Under the pieces are notes generated by a model. The model ran no database searches. It worked only from the letters and a program-made list of their open reading frames with translations, and was not told where the DNA came from. The position numbers and the translations under genes are program-made. From CBDBND01 sp965262665 (GTDB lineage Bacteria > Pseudomonadota > Alphaproteobacteria > Rhodospirillales > Rhodospirillaceae), in assembly GCA_965262665.1 (NCBI GenBank), contig CBDHFR010000004.1:620001-684000 (forward strand): DNA of 64,000 nt, read 5' to 3'. Shown here piece by piece: positions 63,859 to 64,000 of this stretch. Positions within the stretch are counted from its first letter, which is position 1, and each line of letters opens with the position of its first letter.

Positions 63859-64000
63859 GGAAGTGGGCCGAAAACCCCGGGAATCCAACGCCCATTAAGC
63901 AGGGACCGCGCAAGACTTCACAACATTGGACGGACATACGTGACCAAATAATCGCCATACGGATTGGTTTTGCGAACTATGTGCAACATGTTCGGCTAGG
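63750..64000 (+). CDS. Hypothetical protein, runs off window
   Basis: ATG at 63750 (MPFVDKREDQWPHVRPALER), then AVGLYHEAGKPMPIVLRKWA and ENPGNPTPIKQGPRKTSQHW, open to the window end. It overlaps the previous frame in another phase. The composition is protein-like, so I prefer this frame for the last 250 bases. Unknown family; belongs to the element inserted at tRNA-Ser. Confidence 0.5.
   Translation, partial: MPFVDKREDQWPHVRPALERAVGLYHEAGKPMPIVLRKWAENPGNPTPIKQGPRKTSQHWTDIRDQIIAIRIGFANYVQHVRL

Overview
The window looks like chromosome of an alphaproteobacterium, probably Rhodospirillales-like. Evidence: a circularly permuted two-piece tmRNA gene whose tag reads ANDNVEYAAAA, an alpha-type SspB adaptor, HflK-HflC next to a DegP-type protease, and a DUF2066 gene next to a short HdaA with an N-terminal clamp-binding motif. 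Genus cannot be fixed from the sequence alone.

Region 1 (1-19.2 kb) is dense, orderly core genome: an AsmA-like protein; a minus-strand run sspB - class I fumarase (frameshifted and joined to an alpha/beta-hydrolase) - fumC - ribbon-helix-helix protein; permuted ssrA; thyA-folA; the Fe-S carrier mrp; hflK-hflC; degP-like; holC; ndk; purN convergent with purM; a DUF2066 gene; hdaA; and a sixA-like phosphatase without a recognisable start.

Region 2 (19.2-27.5 kb) starts with a three-way insertion-sequence (IS) mosaic. An MFS transporter follows, then a tight minus-strand operon of four overlapping genes: an unknown 391-aa protein, a DUF1587/1595/1592/1588/1585 lipoprotein, a Tat-exported DUF1552 protein and a secreted triple-repeat protein. 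A CHRD-domain protein lies upstream. The operon looks like an exported or surface system of unknown function.

Region 3 (27.5-47.5 kb) is an IS graveyard. Intact or nearly intact IS5, IS630, IS3 and IS110/IS1111 elements sit among fragments of IS3, IS21, IS6, IS256 and IS110, scraps of a relaxase-helicase and a RecD2-type helicase, and remnants of a small-molecule catabolic gene set (MFS, HyuA, alpha/beta-hydrolases, SDR, ChrR-like cupin, VOC, MDR reductase). Several of these remnants are truncated or interrupted.

Region 4 (47.5-62 kb) carries a 1972-aa protein (transglutaminase-like, DUF4011, SF1 helicase, Vsr/DUF559 nuclease, DUF3320) resembling Hhe-type anti-phage defence proteins. Next come a cold-shock gene, orphan ORFs, more IS fragments, a glycerophosphodiesterase that has lost metal-site residues, a truncated integrase copy, and a secreted protein plus a DUF481 protein. 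A tRNA-Ser(GCT) at 62.0 kb, followed by a frameshifted tyrosine integrase, marks the left border of an integrative element that runs off the right edge.

Two patterns tie regions 2-4 together. One is a dispersed ~77-bp palindromic repeat with GTCCCTTCCGAAAACC-type ends (eight full or partial copies, 29-59 kb). The other is a set of truncated copies of one IS3 element that all keep the same left terminus and break off at different internal points.
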